In this document: one piece after another, positions 16,354 through 25,297 of the stretch
Layout of the letters: each line of letters starts with the position of its first letter
Position numbering within the stretch: the first letter of the stretch is position 1
NCBI RefSeq assembly: GCF_003047265.1
Contig: NZ_PZYY01000007.1
Coordinates: 248,001 to 312,000, forward strand
Reading direction: 5' to 3'
Source of the DNA: Nocardioides terrigena
GTDB taxonomy: Bacteria > Actinomycetota > Actinomycetes > Propionibacteriales > Nocardioidaceae
Length of the DNA stretch: 64,000 bases
Program-made: the position numbers and the translations under genes
Notes under the pieces: model-generated
Database searches by the model: none
Told to the model about the DNA's origin: nothing
What the model saw: the letters and a program-made list of their open reading frames with translations, nothing else

Positions 16354-18645
16354 ATGTCCACCCAAGCCCGAGCGGGCCGCCTCGGCTCCCTCTTGACCGA
16401 GCAGGTCCGCCAGCCACTGCTGCGCAACGGCTACGCGCTGGTGCTCAACTCCGGGACGACCGCACTCCTCGGGATGGGGTTCTGGGTGCTGGCCGCGCGG
16501 CGCTTCACTGTGGAGGAGATCGGGGTCGGCTCGGCGCTGGTGGCCGCGCTGGCCCTGTTGTCGACGATCGCCCAGCTCAACCTGGCGAACGTCCTGGTGC
16601 GGTTCCTGCCCACCGCAGGTCGGAACACCGCTCGGGTGATCGCCGGGTGCTCCCTGGCCTCCGGCTCCGCTGCGGTCGTGGTCGGTGTCGTCTTCCTCAC
16701 GGGTGCCCGGTGGTGGGCGCCCACCCTGCCGCTGAACACCCACGACCTGCGCCTCGACGTCTGGTTCGTCGTCGCCCTGGTGCTGTGGTGCCTGTTCGTG
16801 CTGCAGGACGGCGCCCTGTCCGGTCTGCGCCAGTCGGACTGGGTGCTCGGGAAGAACACCGCACACGGGGTCCTCAAGCTGTGCGCCCTCCTGGTCCCGG
16901 TCATCGCCCTTTCCTCCTACGGTGTGTTCCTCGCCTGGACCATCCCAGTGGCCGCGATCCTGGTGGCGGTCGGCCTCGTGATGGTCCGTCGACTCGTCCC
17001 CGCCCACGTCGCCCGCACGGCCTCACTGGCGCAACCCGTTGCGCCCCGGCAGATCGTGCGCTTCGCCTCCTTCGACTACGTCGTCGCGCTCGTGGGCACC
17101 GGCCTGACCAGTGCGCTGCCCCTCGTCGTGCTCGAGACCTCCGGGGCCGCGACCGCGGCCTACTTCACCTTGGCGTGGAGCATCTCCTACTCGCTCTACC
17201 TGGTCAGCCGCAGCATGGCCACCTCACTGCTGGTGGAGGGGGCGGGCGACGTCTCGCGGCTGGGTGAGTACAGCTATCGCGCGCTCGTGCACACCAGCGC
17301 GATCCTGGCCCCCCTCGTGGCTGCCACGGTCCTGCTCGCCCCGGTGCTGATGCGGATGTTCGGGGAGGAGTACGCCGCCGAGGGGAGCACCGTGCTGCGC
17401 CTCCTGGCGCTCTCGGCGCTGCCGTCCGCCGTCGTGGTCGTCTACAGCGCCGTGGAGAGGGTCCGGAAGCGGATGCTCCGGCTGGTCGTGGTCACCGTCT
17501 CCATCAACGCCACTGCCCTTGCGCTCATCTGGGTGTTGCTCCGGACCCATGGGCTGCCGGGCCTCGGCGTCGCCTGGCTGGGCACCCAGACGGTGGCCGC
17601 GGCCCTCCTGCTCGCCACCACGTTGGGCCCGATGTGGGTTCCCCACCTCCAGGGCCGGATGGCGTCCTGGCTCGTACGGGTGGCCAGCGACGCCCGGTCC
17701 GACGCCCACCGACGAGCGCAGGGGCGACTGCTTGAGCGCCACTACCCGGAGCTGGCAGCTACCTTGGGGCTCGACCCCGCGTGGCAGGTCCAGCGGGTGT
17801 TCCCCACCGTCGGCGACGTGGCGGTCGCCGAGGTGGGGGGCGCGGTCTCCAAGGCGATCCTCAAGCTCGCACTCACCGACCGGGGGTCGGATGCACTGCT
17901 CGCGTCGTGCCGGGCGGTGGACGCCTTGTCGTCGGACCCCCGTGTGGACGGATGGGCGGGCCTGCTGCCGCGGACGCTGGCGATTGGTCGGGATTCCGGA
18001 CGGTTGGTGGTGCTCGAGCGCCGTGTCGTCGGGAGGGACGGTCGGGACGTGATCGCTCAGGCGCCGGACGACATCCCGGTCTCGACGGTTCTCGGCGACA
18101 TCAGCTCACTGCACCGGCGCACCGGCCGCACCGCCGTGATGGACGCGCCGCTGCTGGGATCGTGGGTGGACGAGCCCGTCGCCCTCCTCGAGACCTGGCT
18201 CGACCCCACGGCACCGCCCGGGGCGACCGGGGGCCTCCGGACGCTCCTGCGGCACGGATGGCAGGGCCGAACGGTGACCCTCAGCTGGACCCACGGTGAC
18301 CTGGCCCCCGGCAACGTGGTCTTCAGTGGCGAGGGTCGTCGGACCGCGGGGATCATCGACTGGGAGCGGGCTCGCGCCGACGGGATGTCCGAGCTGGACC
18401 GCACGCACTTCCTGCTCACAGCCCGGATGCTGCGCGAGGACCGGGAGCTCGGCAGCCTGGTGTGCGAGCTCGTACGACGACCCGAGCTCGGCGCGGGGGG
18501 CCTGGGCGATCCCGCCCTGGTCCTTCTTGCCTGGCTGGACCACGTCGTGGGCATCGTCTCCAAGAGCGACCGCTTCCCTCCCAACGGCTTCTGGGCGGCC
18601 CGCAACGTCCATCCGGTGCTGCGTCAGGTCGGGAGCATGACATGA
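16354..18645 (+). CDS. Polysaccharide flippase (MATE/Wzx-like) fused to an APH-like kinase domain
   Basis: 763 residues. Residues 20-450 form about 12 membrane helices of the MOP/Wzx type (opening NGYALVLNSGTTALLGMGFWVLAARRF). Residues about 470-755 are cytoplasmic and kinase-like: a possible ATP lysine in SKAILKLALTD, then the catalytic loop WTHGDLAPGNV (about 645-655) and the metal-binding GIIDWERA (about 666-673), both typical of aminoglycoside/choline phosphotransferases. There is no stop or frameshift between the parts. The flippase would move a lipid-linked glycan; the kinase could phosphorylate the sugar or regulate transport. Start 6 bases after the GH16 stop. The domain calls are firm; the joint role is unknown. 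Confidence 0.82.
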   Translation: MSTQARAGRLGSLLTEQVRQPLLRNGYALVLNSGTTALLGMGFWVLAARRFTVEEIGVGSALVAALALLSTIAQLNLANVLVRFLPTAGRNTARVIAGCSLASGSAAVVVGVVFLTGARWWAPTLPLNTHDLRLDVWFVVALVLWCLFVLQDGALSGLRQSDWVLGKNTAHGVLKLCALLVPVIALSSYGVFLAWTIPVAAILVAVGLVMVRRLVPAHVARTASLAQPVAPRQIVRFASFDYVVALVGTGLTSALPLVVLETSGAATAAYFTLAWSISYSLYLVSRSMATSLLVEGAGDVSRLGEYSYRALVHTSAILAPLVAATVLLAPVLMRMFGEEYAAEGSTVLRLLALSALPSAVVVVYSAVERVRKRMLRLVVVTVSINATALALIWVLLRTHGLPGLGVAWLGTQTVAAALLLATTLGPMWVPHLQGRMASWLVRVASDARSDAHRRAQGRLLERHYPELAATLGLDPAWQVQRVFPTVGDVAVAEVGGAVSKAILKLALTDRGSDALLASCRAVDALSSDPRVDGWAGLLPRTLAIGRDSGRLVVLERRVVGRDGRDVIAQAPDDIPVSTVLGDISSLHRRTGRTAVMDAPLLGSWVDEPVALLETWLDPTAPPGATGGLRTLLRHGWQGRTVTLSWTHGDLAPGNVVFSGEGRRTAGIIDWERARADGMSELDRTHFLLTARMLREDRELGSLVCELVRRPELGAGGLGDPALVLLAWLDHVVGIVSKSDRFPPNGFWAARNVHPVLRQVGSMT

Positions 18646-20429
18646 GTGCGACCGTGAAGAGCGATGTCAGGTCGCCGACGCGGGAGGAGGCCGCACGCCG
18701 CGTCCGGACAGGGTGGGTGAGCTCGCTCGTGGAGCTCGGCGTGGCGTCGAGCCTGTGGGTCCTGACGCTGTCCCTGGTCGACGTGCGCGCGATGACCGAC
18801 CTGGGTCTGGTCTCGGTGCTGCCGTGGACCGCGTGGGCCGCCCTGGCAGTGGTGGCCCTCAGCTTCGCCCGCGCGCTCGGCCGGTCGACGTCACCCGGCT
18901 GGCTGCTGACGGGTTACCCCCTGGTCCTGTCCCTCCTCGTCTTCTGCACGCCGCCGATCCTCTACGGGACGCCTCGCTACTCCTGGGCCTGGAAGCACGC
19001 CGGGATCGTCGACTTCATCGACCGCACGGGAGCGGTGGACCCGCAGGTCGACGTGCTCGCCGTCTACCACAGCTGGCCGGGGTTCTTCGCCGCCAACGCG
19101 ATGCTGAGCGACCTGGCCGGGTTCGACACCTCCTTGAGCTATGCCGCCTGGGCGGAGCCAATCCTGAACCTGCTGGCGCTCTCGGCGGTGCTTTCCCTCA
19201 TCCGGGCCTTCACCACCGACGCCCGGACGATCGCGGTCGGCGGATGGTTGTTCGTGCTGGGCAACTGGGTCGGGCAGGGCTACTTCTCCCCGCAGGGGAT
19301 CAACTTCGTCTGGTACCTGACGGTGATGACCGTCCTCCTGCGTTGGTTCCCCGGCCGTCCTGCCCCGTCCACCCCGGACCCGGGTGCGGCCAGGCGAGTG
19401 GGTCTGTGCGCCGTGGTCCTGCTGCTCCTCGTCAGCATCGTGAGCACCCACCAGCTCACCCCGGTGATCACGCTGCTCGTGCTGACCGCGCTGGTCGTCC
19501 TTCGGCAGACCAGCCTGCGAGTCCTGCCCTCCTTCCTGGGCGTGGTGCTGGGCGCCTGGGTGTTGTACGTCGCCGAGCCGTTCACCCGCACCGAGCTGCG
19601 CGAGGCACTCAGCGAGGTCGGGACGGTGGGCTCCAACCTCGAGAGCACCCTGATCGGCTACGGGACCGCCACTGCCGGTCAGATCCTGGTCTCCCTGGCG
19701 ACGCGCGTCTTCACCGTGGGCTTCTGCCTGATGGCCGCACTCGGGGTCCTCACCGCCTGGCGGTCCGGACGCCGGGACCATGCGGCCCTCGTCCTGGCCG
19801 TCGTACCGTTCGTGACGGTCGGAGTCAGCACGTACGGCAACGAGGTGCTGTTCCGTGCCTACCTGTTCGCCATGCCCGGGTTGGCCTTCTTCGCGGCCGT
19901 CCTGCTGTGGCCACCGGGGACACCAGCGGTCCGCCGACGAGCGGCGCTGGTGGGTGTGGTGACCGTGCCCCTCATGGTCGGGTCCGGCCTCGCGCAGTTC
20001 GGCAACGACCGTCAGTACCACTTCACGCCCGAGGAGGTCGCGGCGGCCGAGTTCGTCTACGACAATGCTCCACCCGGGAGCCTGCTGATCGAGGGCTCCC
20101 GCAACTATCCCTCGCAGTTCCGCAACTACGAGCGGTTCACCTACGTCCCGATCGCTCGTGAGGATCCCGAGGACATCCAGCGGATACTCGACGACCCCGT
20201 GCAGGCGATGTCGCGCTGGATGAGTGACACCGACACCTACTCCGCGTCCTACCTCATCATCACCAGGTCCCAGATCGTCGCCACCACGGCCCTGGGGGAG
20301 ATCCCCGGGGACGGCCTGATCGGGATCGAGGCCGCGCTGAGATCGTCGCCCGAGTTCCGGGTGGTCTTCGAGAACCGGGACGCCACCGTGTTCGAGCTGG
20401 CCACCGACTCCGGGGGCGGGGCCTCGTGA
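18642..20429 (+). CDS. Large polytopic membrane protein, candidate polysaccharide polymerase or GT-C enzyme
   Basis: 595 residues with about 12 hydrophobic helices between residues 25 and 460 and a soluble C-terminal domain of about 130 residues (EEVAAAEFVYDNAPPGS onward). The plan of many helices plus a C-terminal extracytoplasmic domain resembles GT-C glycosyltransferases and O-antigen-polymerase-like proteins. A short loop after an early helix (TPPILYGTPRYSW, then KHAGIVDFID) is typical of actinobacterial DUF6541/GT-C-like proteins. No certain catalytic motif can be named. Its ATG overlaps the flippase stop, which places it in the same export step. Polymerase is inference. Confidence 0.6.
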   Translation: MSATVKSDVRSPTREEAARRVRTGWVSSLVELGVASSLWVLTLSLVDVRAMTDLGLVSVLPWTAWAALAVVALSFARALGRSTSPGWLLTGYPLVLSLLVFCTPPILYGTPRYSWAWKHAGIVDFIDRTGAVDPQVDVLAVYHSWPGFFAANAMLSDLAGFDTSLSYAAWAEPILNLLALSAVLSLIRAFTTDARTIAVGGWLFVLGNWVGQGYFSPQGINFVWYLTVMTVLLRWFPGRPAPSTPDPGAARRVGLCAVVLLLLVSIVSTHQLTPVITLLVLTALVVLRQTSLRVLPSFLGVVLGAWVLYVAEPFTRTELREALSEVGTVGSNLESTLIGYGTATAGQILVSLATRVFTVGFCLMAALGVLTAWRSGRRDHAALVLAVVPFVTVGVSTYGNEVLFRAYLFAMPGLAFFAAVLLWPPGTPAVRRRAALVGVVTVPLMVGSGLAQFGNDRQYHFTPEEVAAAEFVYDNAPPGSLLIEGSRNYPSQFRNYERFTYVPIAREDPEDIQRILDDPVQAMSRWMSDTDTYSASYLIITRSQIVATTALGEIPGDGLIGIEAALRSSPEFRVVFENRDATVFELATDSGGGAS

Positions 20430-20806
20430 GCTGCCCGGGATCCCCGGTCGTCATCCGCGCGCTGCTGACCACCCTGTCCGGTCTGGCGGCCGTCGCCGTC
20501 GTGCTGGGGGACATGGGCGCACCGGTACAGCCGGTGCTGGTCCTCTGGTTCGTGCTCGTCTGCCCGGGGATGGCGTTCGTCGGCCTGATCCGGCCTCCTT
20601 CGCTCCTGTTCGCGCTGACCCTGTCGATAGCGGTCAGCTGCGCGCTGGCGGTCATGGTCTCCCAGGCCCTGCTCTTCGCTGGGGCGTGGAGCCCCGTGAC
20701 TGGCCTGGTCGTCCTGGCAGGACTCACCGTGGTGGGTGCAGGGGCCGATCTCCGGGCCGCTCGTCGAGCCGGACCGGTGGGCGTCGACACGAGTGAGGGC
20801 CGATGA
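20426..20806 (+). CDS. Small membrane protein of the polysaccharide operon
   Basis: 126 residues with about four hydrophobic helices (residues 9-95) and a short polar tail. No recognised domain. The GTG start overlaps the previous stop (GTGA), and the next gene begins inside its stop (ATGA), so it is translationally coupled on both sides. It resembles a fragment or partner of the DUF6541-like membrane proteins, and may form a complex with the large membrane protein before it. Confidence 0.65.
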   Translation: MSCPGSPVVIRALLTTLSGLAAVAVVLGDMGAPVQPVLVLWFVLVCPGMAFVGLIRPPSLLFALTLSIAVSCALAVMVSQALLFAGAWSPVTGLVVLAGLTVVGAGADLRAARRAGPVGVDTSEGR

Positions 20807-20985
20807 GTGCCACCGTCCCGCTGTTGTCCCTGATCGGCCTCCTGGGGCTGCTTGCCCTCATGAAGGCGCATCACCCGGGGGAGACCCGAGACGCGGACCG
20901 GTTCTTGATGGTGGTGGCGTCGGCCCAGGGATTGGTCGTGCTCGTCCTCGCCCTGAGCCAGCTGCTCGCCCTGACCCGGCCCTGA
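20803..20985 (+). CDS. Very small two-helix membrane protein
   Basis: 60 residues with two hydrophobic segments (about 4-20 and 35-56) joined by a polar loop MKAHHPGETRDADR. The ATG overlaps the preceding stop, which supports it as a real gene despite its size. Unknown function; likely an accessory of the membrane proteins encoded just before it. Confidence 0.55.
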   Translation: MSATVPLLSLIGLLGLLALMKAHHPGETRDADRFLMVVASAQGLVVLVLALSQLLALTRP

Positions 20986-21113
20986 CCGTCGGCCTCTCCC
21001 GCACCCCTCCCGGTGGGTGCTCGCGCCGGGTCCGGTCCCGTCCGCGCTGTACCGTGACGGGCACGTCGTACCCGGTCCCTCGATTCCCTCGATCCCCTGA
21101 GTGAGTTGATGTC

Positions 21114-21980
21114 GTGGCTCATCGCCTGCTGTCCCGTCTGGCCCTCGTGGTCGGTGCCGTGCTGCTCGCCAGCACCTCGGTCCCGTCGTACGCGTCGCAC
21201 CCGACCGCCGGATACGCCCTCGCCGAGGAGCGCAGCTCCGCGGCCGTGACACCGGTCGGGGTGCCGGGGCGATGGAGGTTGGTCTTCAGCGACGAGTTCG
21301 GGGGCACCCGCCTCGACCTCGACAAGTGGCGGCCCAACTGGCTCGCTGGATCGGACCGGGAGGTCACCAAGCCTGTGAACAGCGCCGAAATCGCGGCGTA
21401 CGACCCCCGACAGGTGCGGGTGGCCCGGGGGTCGCTGCGACTGCGCGCCGTGAGACGTGACATCAGGGACAACCGGGGCAGGCGGTACCAGTACGCCTCG
21501 GGACTGGTGGAGTCCTACCACGACTACCAGTTCCGTTACGGCTACGCCGAGGCGCGGATGTTCCTCGCGGCCAACACCGACCCCTCGCTGGGGGATGTCG
21601 GCAGCTGTGGTCCCAACTGGCCGGCCTTCTGGATGAACGGCGAGAACCACCCCCAGGACGGAGAGATCGACGTCATGGAGTGCCTGAGCGATGACGACGT
21701 CGCCTGGCACTACTGGTGGGCCGGGGGCACCAACGGCGGCTACCCTGACCGCTGGAAGGGCAGCATGCCCGGCGGGGGAGGGTGGCACACCTTCGGAGTG
21801 GACTGGCGGCCCGGCCGCCTGACGTTCTACTACGACGGTCGCAGGGTGGGTACCCACACCCGCGGCGTCACCGGGTCGCCCCACTTCCTCATCCTCAACC
21901 ACGGGATCAGCGGCCCCCTGGTCAAGGTGCCTGCGACGCTCAAGGTCGACTACGTGCGCGTATGGAAGACGAGGCGCTAG
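21114..21980 (+). CDS. Secreted glycoside hydrolase family 16
   Basis: 288 residues with a Sec signal peptide (about 1-27) and a GH16 domain. The catalytic segment is EIDVMECL at 184-191 (nucleophile Glu184, acid/base Glu189); the family tryptophans in PAFWMNG and WHTFGVDW are present. It differs clearly from the GH16 at 15505, so it is not a recent duplicate. It lies 128 bases after the small membrane protein and may have its own promoter there, but its position closes the polysaccharide cluster. Its last 41 bases overlap the 3' end of the convergent MFS gene. Confidence 0.92.
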   Translation: MAHRLLSRLALVVGAVLLASTSVPSYASHPTAGYALAEERSSAAVTPVGVPGRWRLVFSDEFGGTRLDLDKWRPNWLAGSDREVTKPVNSAEIAAYDPRQVRVARGSLRLRAVRRDIRDNRGRRYQYASGLVESYHDYQFRYGYAEARMFLAANTDPSLGDVGSCGPNWPAFWMNGENHPQDGEIDVMECLSDDDVAWHYWWAGGTNGGYPDRWKGSMPGGGGWHTFGVDWRPGRLTFYYDGRRVGTHTRGVTGSPHFLILNHGISGPLVKVPATLKVDYVRVWKTRR

Positions 21981-23154
21981 CCGGGGAGCGGGTGCGGGTC
22001 GCCTGGGCGCCGACGACGGCGACGAACCCGGCGACCACGGCGACGAGGTAGGCCGCCGAGGCGCCGTGGTGGTCCACCACGAAGCCGGCGATCGCGGCCC
22101 CGGGCGCGACGCCGGCCATCAGTCCGGTGTGCAGGATGGCCATGCCCTCGGTCAGCCGCCCTGGCGGGACGGTCTGCTCGGTGAGCGACATGGTGGCGAT
22201 GAGGGTCGGGGCGATCGAGCAGCCGCCCACGAGCAGGGCCAGGAACATCAGCGGGAAGCCCTCGACGAACACGGGCGGGACCATCGCCAGCATCATCGCG
22301 AAGGAGCCCCACCGCACCCGGACGGCCGGGCCGCGCTTCCAGGCGATCGCGCCGGTCACGATGCCGGCAAGCATGCTCCCGACGGCCCAGACCGCCAGCA
22401 GCCAGCCCGACACCGCCCGCGACCCGGCCTCCTCGGCGAACGCCACGGTGGTGACCTCGGCCGACCCGAACAGGGCGCCCAGCGACAGGCACACCAGGGC
22501 GAGGGGGAGCACAGTGCGCCACGGCATGGGTAGCCGGGTGCCACCCCTGCGGTGTTGCCCCGACGGGGGCTCGGTGGCCCGCTGGGCGGCGAACGCGTAG
22601 GTGCCGGCCAGGCCAGCGACCACCGCGACGACGAGTCCGGCGACCGGGTGCCAGAGCGTGGCGAGCATCGTGGCCAGGACCGGGCCGACGACGAAGACGA
22701 CCTCGTCGAGGACCGACTCCAGCGCGTACGCCGTCTGCACCTCACGCGGGCGGTCGAGCAGGTGCGACCACCGGGTGCGCACGCACGCGCCGACCTGGGG
22801 CTGGAAGGCGCCGGTGAGCGCCGCGAGCACGTAGGTGAGCAGCATCGGCCAGTCGCGGGTGACCGCCAGGACGAGCAGCATCATCGACACCGCGAAGCCG
22901 GTGATGGCCAGCGGCAGCACCCGCCCCTGGCCGAAGCGGTCCACCAGCCGGCCGTGGAGCACGGCGCACGACGCCTGCCCGAGCACCACGACCCCGGAGA
23001 CGACGCCGGCCACCCCGTAGGACCCGGTCTCGCCCTCCACGAGCAGCACCACGCCGAGCGTCACCATCGACATGGGCAGTCGGGCCACGAGCCCGGCCGA
23101 GCTGAAGCGGAAGGCGCCGGGCCGGGACAGCACGCGGCGGTAGGAGTCGAGCAT
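21940..23154 (-). CDS. MFS transporter
   Basis: 404 residues with about 12 hydrophobic helices. The loop LVDRFGQGRVLP between helices 2 and 3 is the MFS motif A variant. The sequence resembles actinobacterial drug-efflux-like MFS proteins; substrate unknown. The ATG at 23154 has TAGCAT seven bases before it. The gene is divergent from ferrochelatase with only 33 bases between the starts, and its tail overlaps the GH16 gene by 41 bases, so both ends are tightly packed. Confidence 0.85.
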   Translation of the reverse strand: MLDSYRRVLSRPGAFRFSSAGLVARLPMSMVTLGVVLLVEGETGSYGVAGVVSGVVVLGQASCAVLHGRLVDRFGQGRVLPLAITGFAVSMMLLVLAVTRDWPMLLTYVLAALTGAFQPQVGACVRTRWSHLLDRPREVQTAYALESVLDEVVFVVGPVLATMLATLWHPVAGLVVAVVAGLAGTYAFAAQRATEPPSGQHRRGGTRLPMPWRTVLPLALVCLSLGALFGSAEVTTVAFAEEAGSRAVSGWLLAVWAVGSMLAGIVTGAIAWKRGPAVRVRWGSFAMMLAMVPPVFVEGFPLMFLALLVGGCSIAPTLIATMSLTEQTVPPGRLTEGMAILHTGLMAGVAPGAAIAGFVVDHHGASAAYLVAVVAGFVAVVGAQATRTRSPASASSSIRARSRP

Positions 23155-23161
23155 CGCGAGG

Positions 23162-23167
23162 ATGCTA
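23162..23167 (-). promoter_or_regulatory. -10 box (TAGCAT) of the MFS gene
   Basis: Minus-strand TAGCAT, seven bases before the ATG at 23154. It lies within a 33-base divergent promoter region shared with hemH. Confidence 0.55.
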
Positions 23168-23175
23168 GGCCTCAC

Positions 23176-23181
23176 TAGGCT
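23176..23181 (+). promoter_or_regulatory. -10 box (TAGGCT) of hemH
   Basis: TAGGCT ends six bases before the ATG at 23188; no ribosome site. Leaderless layout, with the -35 region falling over the opposite promoter. Confidence 0.6.
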
Positions 23182-23187
23182 GGCGAC

Positions 23188-24282
23188 ATGAATCCCGACG
23201 TGTCGCCGTACGACGCCCTCCTGCTCCTCTCCTTCGGCGGCCCGGAGAAGCCGGCGGACGTCGTGCCGTTCCTCGAGAACGTCACCCGCGGACGCGGCAT
23301 CCCCCGCGAGCGGCTCGAGGAGGTGGGGGAGCACTACTTCCTCTTCGGTGGGCGCAGCCCGATCAACGACCAGAACCGCGACCTGCTCGCGGCCATCCGC
23401 GAGGACCTCGCCGGCAGCGGCATCGACCTCCCGGTCTACTGGGGCAACCGCAACTGGGACCCCTACCTCGCCGACACCCTCACCCAGATGCGCGACGACG
23501 GCATCCAGCGAGCGGCGGTGATCACCACGTCGGCGTACTCGTCGTACTCCTCCTGCCGCCAGTACCGCGAGAACCTCGCCGACGCGGTCGCCGCGGTCGA
23601 GGGTGCGCCGCGCCTCGAGCGGCTCCGGCAGTACTACAACCACCCCGGCTTCGTGGAGCCCGTCGTGGACGCCACGCTGGCGGCGATGGCCGACCTCCCC
23701 GACGCGGTCCGCGAGGGCGCCGAGCTGGTCTTCGTCACCCACTCGATCCCCACCGCCATGGCCGAGTCCAGCGGGCCGCCGCTCGAGGGCGGCAACGCCT
23801 ACGTGCGCCAGCACCTCGCGGTCGCCGAGGAGATCACCGGGCGGGTGCGCCAGGAGACCGGCCGCCGCCACAAGCACGAGCTCGTCTACTGCTCCCGCTC
23901 CGGCTCTCCGCGCATCCCGTGGCTGGAGCCCGACGTCAACGACCACCTCGCCGCCCTCGCCAAGCGCGGTGTCGCCGCCGTCGTGATGATCCCGGTCGGT
24001 TTCGTCTCCGACCACATGGAGGTCATCTACGACCTCGACACCGAGGCGATGGCCACGGCCGAGAAGGTCGGCATCGAGGCCGTCCGCGCCGCGACCCCGG
24101 GCATCGACCCGCGCTTCGTCGCCATGGTGCGCGACCTGCTGGTCGAGCGGGCGGCGGTCGAGCGGGGCGAGGAGGTCGCCCGCAGCACGGTCGGCGACCA
24201 GCGGCCCTGGCGCGAGATCTGCGCGGCCGGGTGCTGCCCCAACCCGCGGGGCCCGCGCCCGGCCCTCTGCGGGTCCGACTGA
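23188..24282 (+). CDS. hemH: Ferrochelatase (coproporphyrin III type in actinobacteria)
   Basis: 364 residues. Inserts ferrous iron into a porphyrin; in actinobacteria the enzyme acts on coproporphyrin III (CpfC) before decarboxylation to haem. It opens [15 protein letters not shown] and has the [13 protein letters not shown] and [18 protein letters not shown] segments. The Cys in SSCRQ together with three or four C-terminal cysteines ([10 protein letters not shown]...ALCGSD) fits the [2Fe-2S] cluster known in mycobacterial ferrochelatase. Next gene suhB starts at the stop codon (TGATG), so they are coupled. Confidence 0.95.
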   Translation: MNPDVSPYDALLLLSFGGPEKPADVVPFLENVTRGRGIPRERLEEVGEHYFLFGGRSPINDQNRDLLAAIREDLAGSGIDLPVYWGNRNWDPYLADTLTQMRDDGIQRAAVITTSAYSSYSSCRQYRENLADAVAAVEGAPRLERLRQYYNHPGFVEPVVDATLAAMADLPDAVREGAELVFVTHSIPTAMAESSGPPLEGGNAYVRQHLAVAEEITGRVRQETGRRHKHELVYCSRSGSPRIPWLEPDVNDHLAALAKRGVAAVVMIPVGFVSDHMEVIYDLDTEAMATAEKVGIEAVRAATPGIDPRFVAMVRDLLVERAAVERGEEVARSTVGDQRPWREICAAGCCPNPRGPRPALCGSD

Positions 24283-25136
24283 TGTCCCACGACCCGGTCG
24301 CGCTGCGCGACATCGCCTCCACCGTCGCGCGCGAGGGCGCCGAGCTGGCCCGTCGCATGCGCCAGGGCGGCATCGACGTGGCCGACACCAAGTCCAGCGC
24401 CGTCGACGTCGTCACGGAGGCCGACCGCGCCGTGGAGGCGCTCGTGCGTCGCCGGATCCTCGAGCACCGCCCCGACGACGCGATCCTGGGGGAGGAGGGC
24501 GACGACCACCCCGGGACCAGCGGGGTCCGGTGGGTCGTGGACCCGATCGACGGCACCGTCAACTACCTCTACGGCCTGCCCGACTGCGCGGTCTCGGTCG
24601 CCGCGGAGGTCGGGGACGAGGTCGTCGCCGGCGTCGTCGTCACCATCCCGACCGGGGTCGAGTACGCCGCGGCCCGCGGCCACGGCGCCACCCGCGACGG
24701 CGTCCCCGTCTCGGTCCGACCTGCTCCGCCGCTGGCCGAGATGCTGGTCCTGACCGGCTTCGGCTACCGCGCCGAGGTGCGTGCCCACCAGGTCGCCTCG
24801 GTCGCCCGGTTGCTGCCGCAGGTCCGTGACGTTCGTCGCATGGGCTCCTGCTCGCTCGACATCTGCCACGTCGCCGACGGCAGCGGCGACGCGTACGTCG
24901 AGGAGGGGCCGGCCCGCTGGGACTGGGCAGCCGCGTCCTTGGTGGCGACCGAGGCGGGGGCCGTGTTCGCCCGCCTGCCGGGCCGGATGAGCGACCACCT
25001 GGCCCCCGTGGAGGGTGTGGTGGCGGCCAATCCCGACTGGCCCGGGCGCTCGGTCATCGCGGCGGCCCCGGCTGACGGCTGGGACGACTTCCTCGGCGCC
25101 CTGAGGGCGGCGGGTTTCGTGGCCGACCAACCCTGA
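24282..25136 (+). CDS. suhB: Inositol monophosphatase family protein (SuhB-like)
   Basis: 284 residues. Hydrolyses inositol-1-phosphate or related sugar phosphates using Mg2+. Motifs present: GEEGDDH (about 68), DPIDGTVNY (about 87-95) and WDWAAASLVATEAG (about 209), which bind the metals and phosphate. In actinobacteria this supplies myo-inositol for phosphatidylinositol and mycothiol. Its start overlaps the hemH stop. A hairpin at 25186-25210 probably ends this transcript. Fructose-1,6-bisphosphatase activity is a known alternative in the family. Confidence 0.9.
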   Translation: MSHDPVALRDIASTVAREGAELARRMRQGGIDVADTKSSAVDVVTEADRAVEALVRRRILEHRPDDAILGEEGDDHPGTSGVRWVVDPIDGTVNYLYGLPDCAVSVAAEVGDEVVAGVVVTIPTGVEYAAARGHGATRDGVPVSVRPAPPLAEMLVLTGFGYRAEVRAHQVASVARLLPQVRDVRRMGSCSLDICHVADGSGDAYVEEGPARWDWAAASLVATEAGAVFARLPGRMSDHLAPVEGVVAANPDWPGRSVIAAAPADGWDDFLGALRAAGFVADQP

Positions 25137-25185
25137 CGGGGCGGGGAATACCGGCGGTCCGAGGCGTGTTGCGGCGACACGTCGA

Positions 25186-25210
25186 GACCGGCGTGGCGCA
25201 TGCGCCGGTC
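25186..25210 (+). terminator. Hairpin after suhB
   Basis: GACCGGCG and CGCCGGTC pair around a 9-base loop that itself overlaps the palindrome GGCGCATGCGCC. No T-run follows. It may be a terminator or part of the DUF4193 upstream region. Confidence 0.4.
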
Positions 25211-25297
25211 ATGGTGCACAATCCACCCGCGACGAAGAGGATGAACGATCCAATTTTGCGCTGACGACGTGGATCGCTCGGCATGGGAGAGGGAGCA

